From Solenopsis invicta (Eukaryota > Arthropoda > Insecta > Hymenoptera > Formicidae), in NCBI RefSeq assembly GCF_016802725.1, contig NC_052668.1:12717001-12781000 (forward strand): DNA of 64,000 bases, read 5' to 3'. Made by a program: the position numbers and the translations under genes. Shown here one piece after another: positions 62,330 through 64,000 of the stretch. How positions within the stretch are numbered: position 1 is the first letter of the stretch; every line of letters starts with the position of its first letter. The notes below the pieces were generated by a model, which saw only the letters and a list, made by a program, of their open reading frames with translations, ran no database searches and had not been told where the DNA came from.

Positions 62330-64000
62330 TTTATTAATTAATATTTATTTATTATTTAATAATTTTTTTTGCTCAGTGTGATTGTTTAAAACTTGATTTT
62401 TTAATATTAAAATTTTACAAGCTATATTTAATAAGCAATTATAATTATTTCCATAATTATCTTCTCCATTATTCATCAAAGTCTTACATAAATTAGCTTT
62501 AAACAGATAAATATGCATCTACATTAAAAAAAATACTTGCGTCATTATTATATAATTATGATAAATTTTTCCGACCCAGTATAATCATGTAATATTGCTG
62601 TTTATGAAAAATTATAGACTATATTAATAAAAACTATTAAAAACTGTATTTGTCCTGTTCATACGTTGTAAAAATACCGTTTAAATTTAAAACTACAAAT
62701 TATTTTATAAATAATACTTAATATATAAAAATAGTACTTTCACATATATTTTACAATTAATATGTATTTTTGTTTGAAGAAACTTAGAAAAAATTTGCAA
62801 TTATAATTAGATAATTGTTCGGTCACAGACAATATAATTTTCATGTAAAACTATATTGATTTTTTTAAATGTATTTCTTATCATGTCGTTAACAAGCTCA
62901 AGTTTGCTTTTCAATGTTATTGTTCGTTTTTCTCTATTCAAAAGAGAAAAGATCCACGTGACTAAAGGTTAATTATAGATTCACTATAAGTCAGTGGTAC
63001 AGCTATCTCCTCATTTTCTGCAACTGTATTGCTGTCATGTAAGCAGTAAAGAACGGGTGTGAATGATCCTCGTGAAAGCGCTATCGAAAACGTACATCTT
63101 TCTATCTTACAACGGTTGAAATTTCACGATAATAAGATAGTTCACAACAAGACTCAAGACTGAAACAGTTTTGACTGATTAATCGTTTCTATTTAGTTTT
63201 CAATGAAAATGTTATTACAAGTTAAAAGTGTCTTTTGTAATAGAAAACTTTCGTACTTTTAAATGACTTTTTACACATATAAAAATATAAGTCAACAGTG
63301 AATAAGTAGATAGAGGAAATAATTAAAAAAAATAGAAGAGAAAATAAATTAAAATTAATGCAATATGATTAATTCGGTAATAGATGAATGTAAATAAAAT
63401 TTAAGCGAGCTGCGTGAGCACAAAAAGCAAATGTATGTATGAATGTATGTATATATGTTCAGATGAAGCAACAGTTCTTTTATCTACTTTTTTTCACTTG
63501 AATTCTGCTGTTTAGTCAGTCATCCAGGATTTTTTTCTGTACCAAATTGAATATTAAAAACTTTTTTATGTATCCAAAAAAATACCGTTCTTCAATACAT
63601 GACAAGTTTCATTAAAAAAAGCTGTTTATATTGCAAAAAGGCAGAATGAAAAAAACTTTGTTTTATCATGCATATGGTAGCTTCTTAGGTCTTGACACAT
63701 TTTTATGCATTTATAGTCAATTCTTACAAGGTTGTGTTAAGTAACGTCTAAAAATGTTAATACGGCTTTGTAATTAGTAAAAACAATCTTATAACATGTT
63801 AAGACAATTTCAAGTTCTTAAGACGGTATTAAATGTAAGAATTTATAGTTAAGTAAATAAATCTCAGATTTTAGGCTACCTGAATTTTTATATAAATGTA
63901 GATTTGCAATCATATATAGATTATTAGATTACGCAATCTAATATATGATGCAATATATGATGCAATCATGATACAATATATGATGCAATCATATATAGAT
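62330..64000. other. AT-rich non-coding DNA
   Basis: No gene could be supported. Chance words only, with a short GTATGTATGAATGTATGTATATATG run at about 63432 and imperfect ATATATGATGCAATCAT-type repeats in the last 60 bp. Confidence 0.4.

Noticed and set aside
1..64000. CRISPR arrays, operons, bacterial promoters, tRNA or rRNA genes
   Set aside because: No regularly spaced identical repeats, no clear tRNA B-box with a cloverleaf context and no rRNA words were seen. The gene structure is eukaryotic.

Overview
The window is nuclear DNA of an insect, most likely a hymenopteran and probably an ant. The basis is AT-rich DNA, compact multi-exon genes with short introns, an insect pyrokinin/PBAN-type receptor, membrane aminopeptidase N genes, an insect acyl-CoA Delta9 desaturase, and many Tc1/mariner-type elements and MITEs. 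The species call is inference; no database search was possible. Splice junctions were read by hand and checked by reading-frame arithmetic.

Layout. (1) 1-7 kb: the 5' coding part of a neuropeptide GPCR of the pyrokinin/PBAN receptor family on the minus strand (two coding exons, 3915-5232). Its TM6-TM7 exons were not found and probably lie left of the window. (2) 7-26.5 kb: a gene-poor stretch holding several MITEs, hairpins, microsatellites and one weak small secreted-protein candidate (20829-21041). (3) 26.5-46.3 kb: a head-to-tail segmental duplication. Each unit carries one complete 14-exon aminopeptidase N gene on the minus strand (APN-A coding 27047-32670; APN-B coding 38558-43561). Every splice phase matches and both encode 990 residues. 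The duplicated unit includes the 3' flank, the 5'UTR intron, a candidate non-coding first exon and a strongly conserved upstream block. Unit B has gained a solo LTR with a 5-bp target duplication and a MITE in intron 6 that unit A lacks. (4) 46.9-47.8 kb: an internally deleted mariner element. (5) 48-52 kb: an unrecognised candidate exon (47972-48106) and MITEs. (6) 52.6-54.4 kb: a complete five-exon acyl-CoA Delta9 desaturase on the minus strand (377 aa, three intact His boxes). (7) 54.7-57.0 kb: a 2.25-kb Tc1-like element that is almost wholly a palindrome with about 1-kb arms, folded around a fragment of transposase C-terminus. (8) 57-64 kb: non-coding DNA, a MITE and a broken pogo/Tigger-type transposase with a C-terminal zinc-binding motif.

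Functionally, the host genes are a peptide-hormone receptor, two digestive or peptide-processing ectopeptidases, and a fatty-acid desaturase (lipid or pheromone and cuticular hydrocarbon supply). They are neighbours and not an operon. The most informative features are the APN tandem duplication, which allows comparison of two sister copies to pick out conserved non-coding blocks, and the giant palindromic transposon, which may lie in the desaturase 5' intron. Transcripts through it could form long dsRNA.
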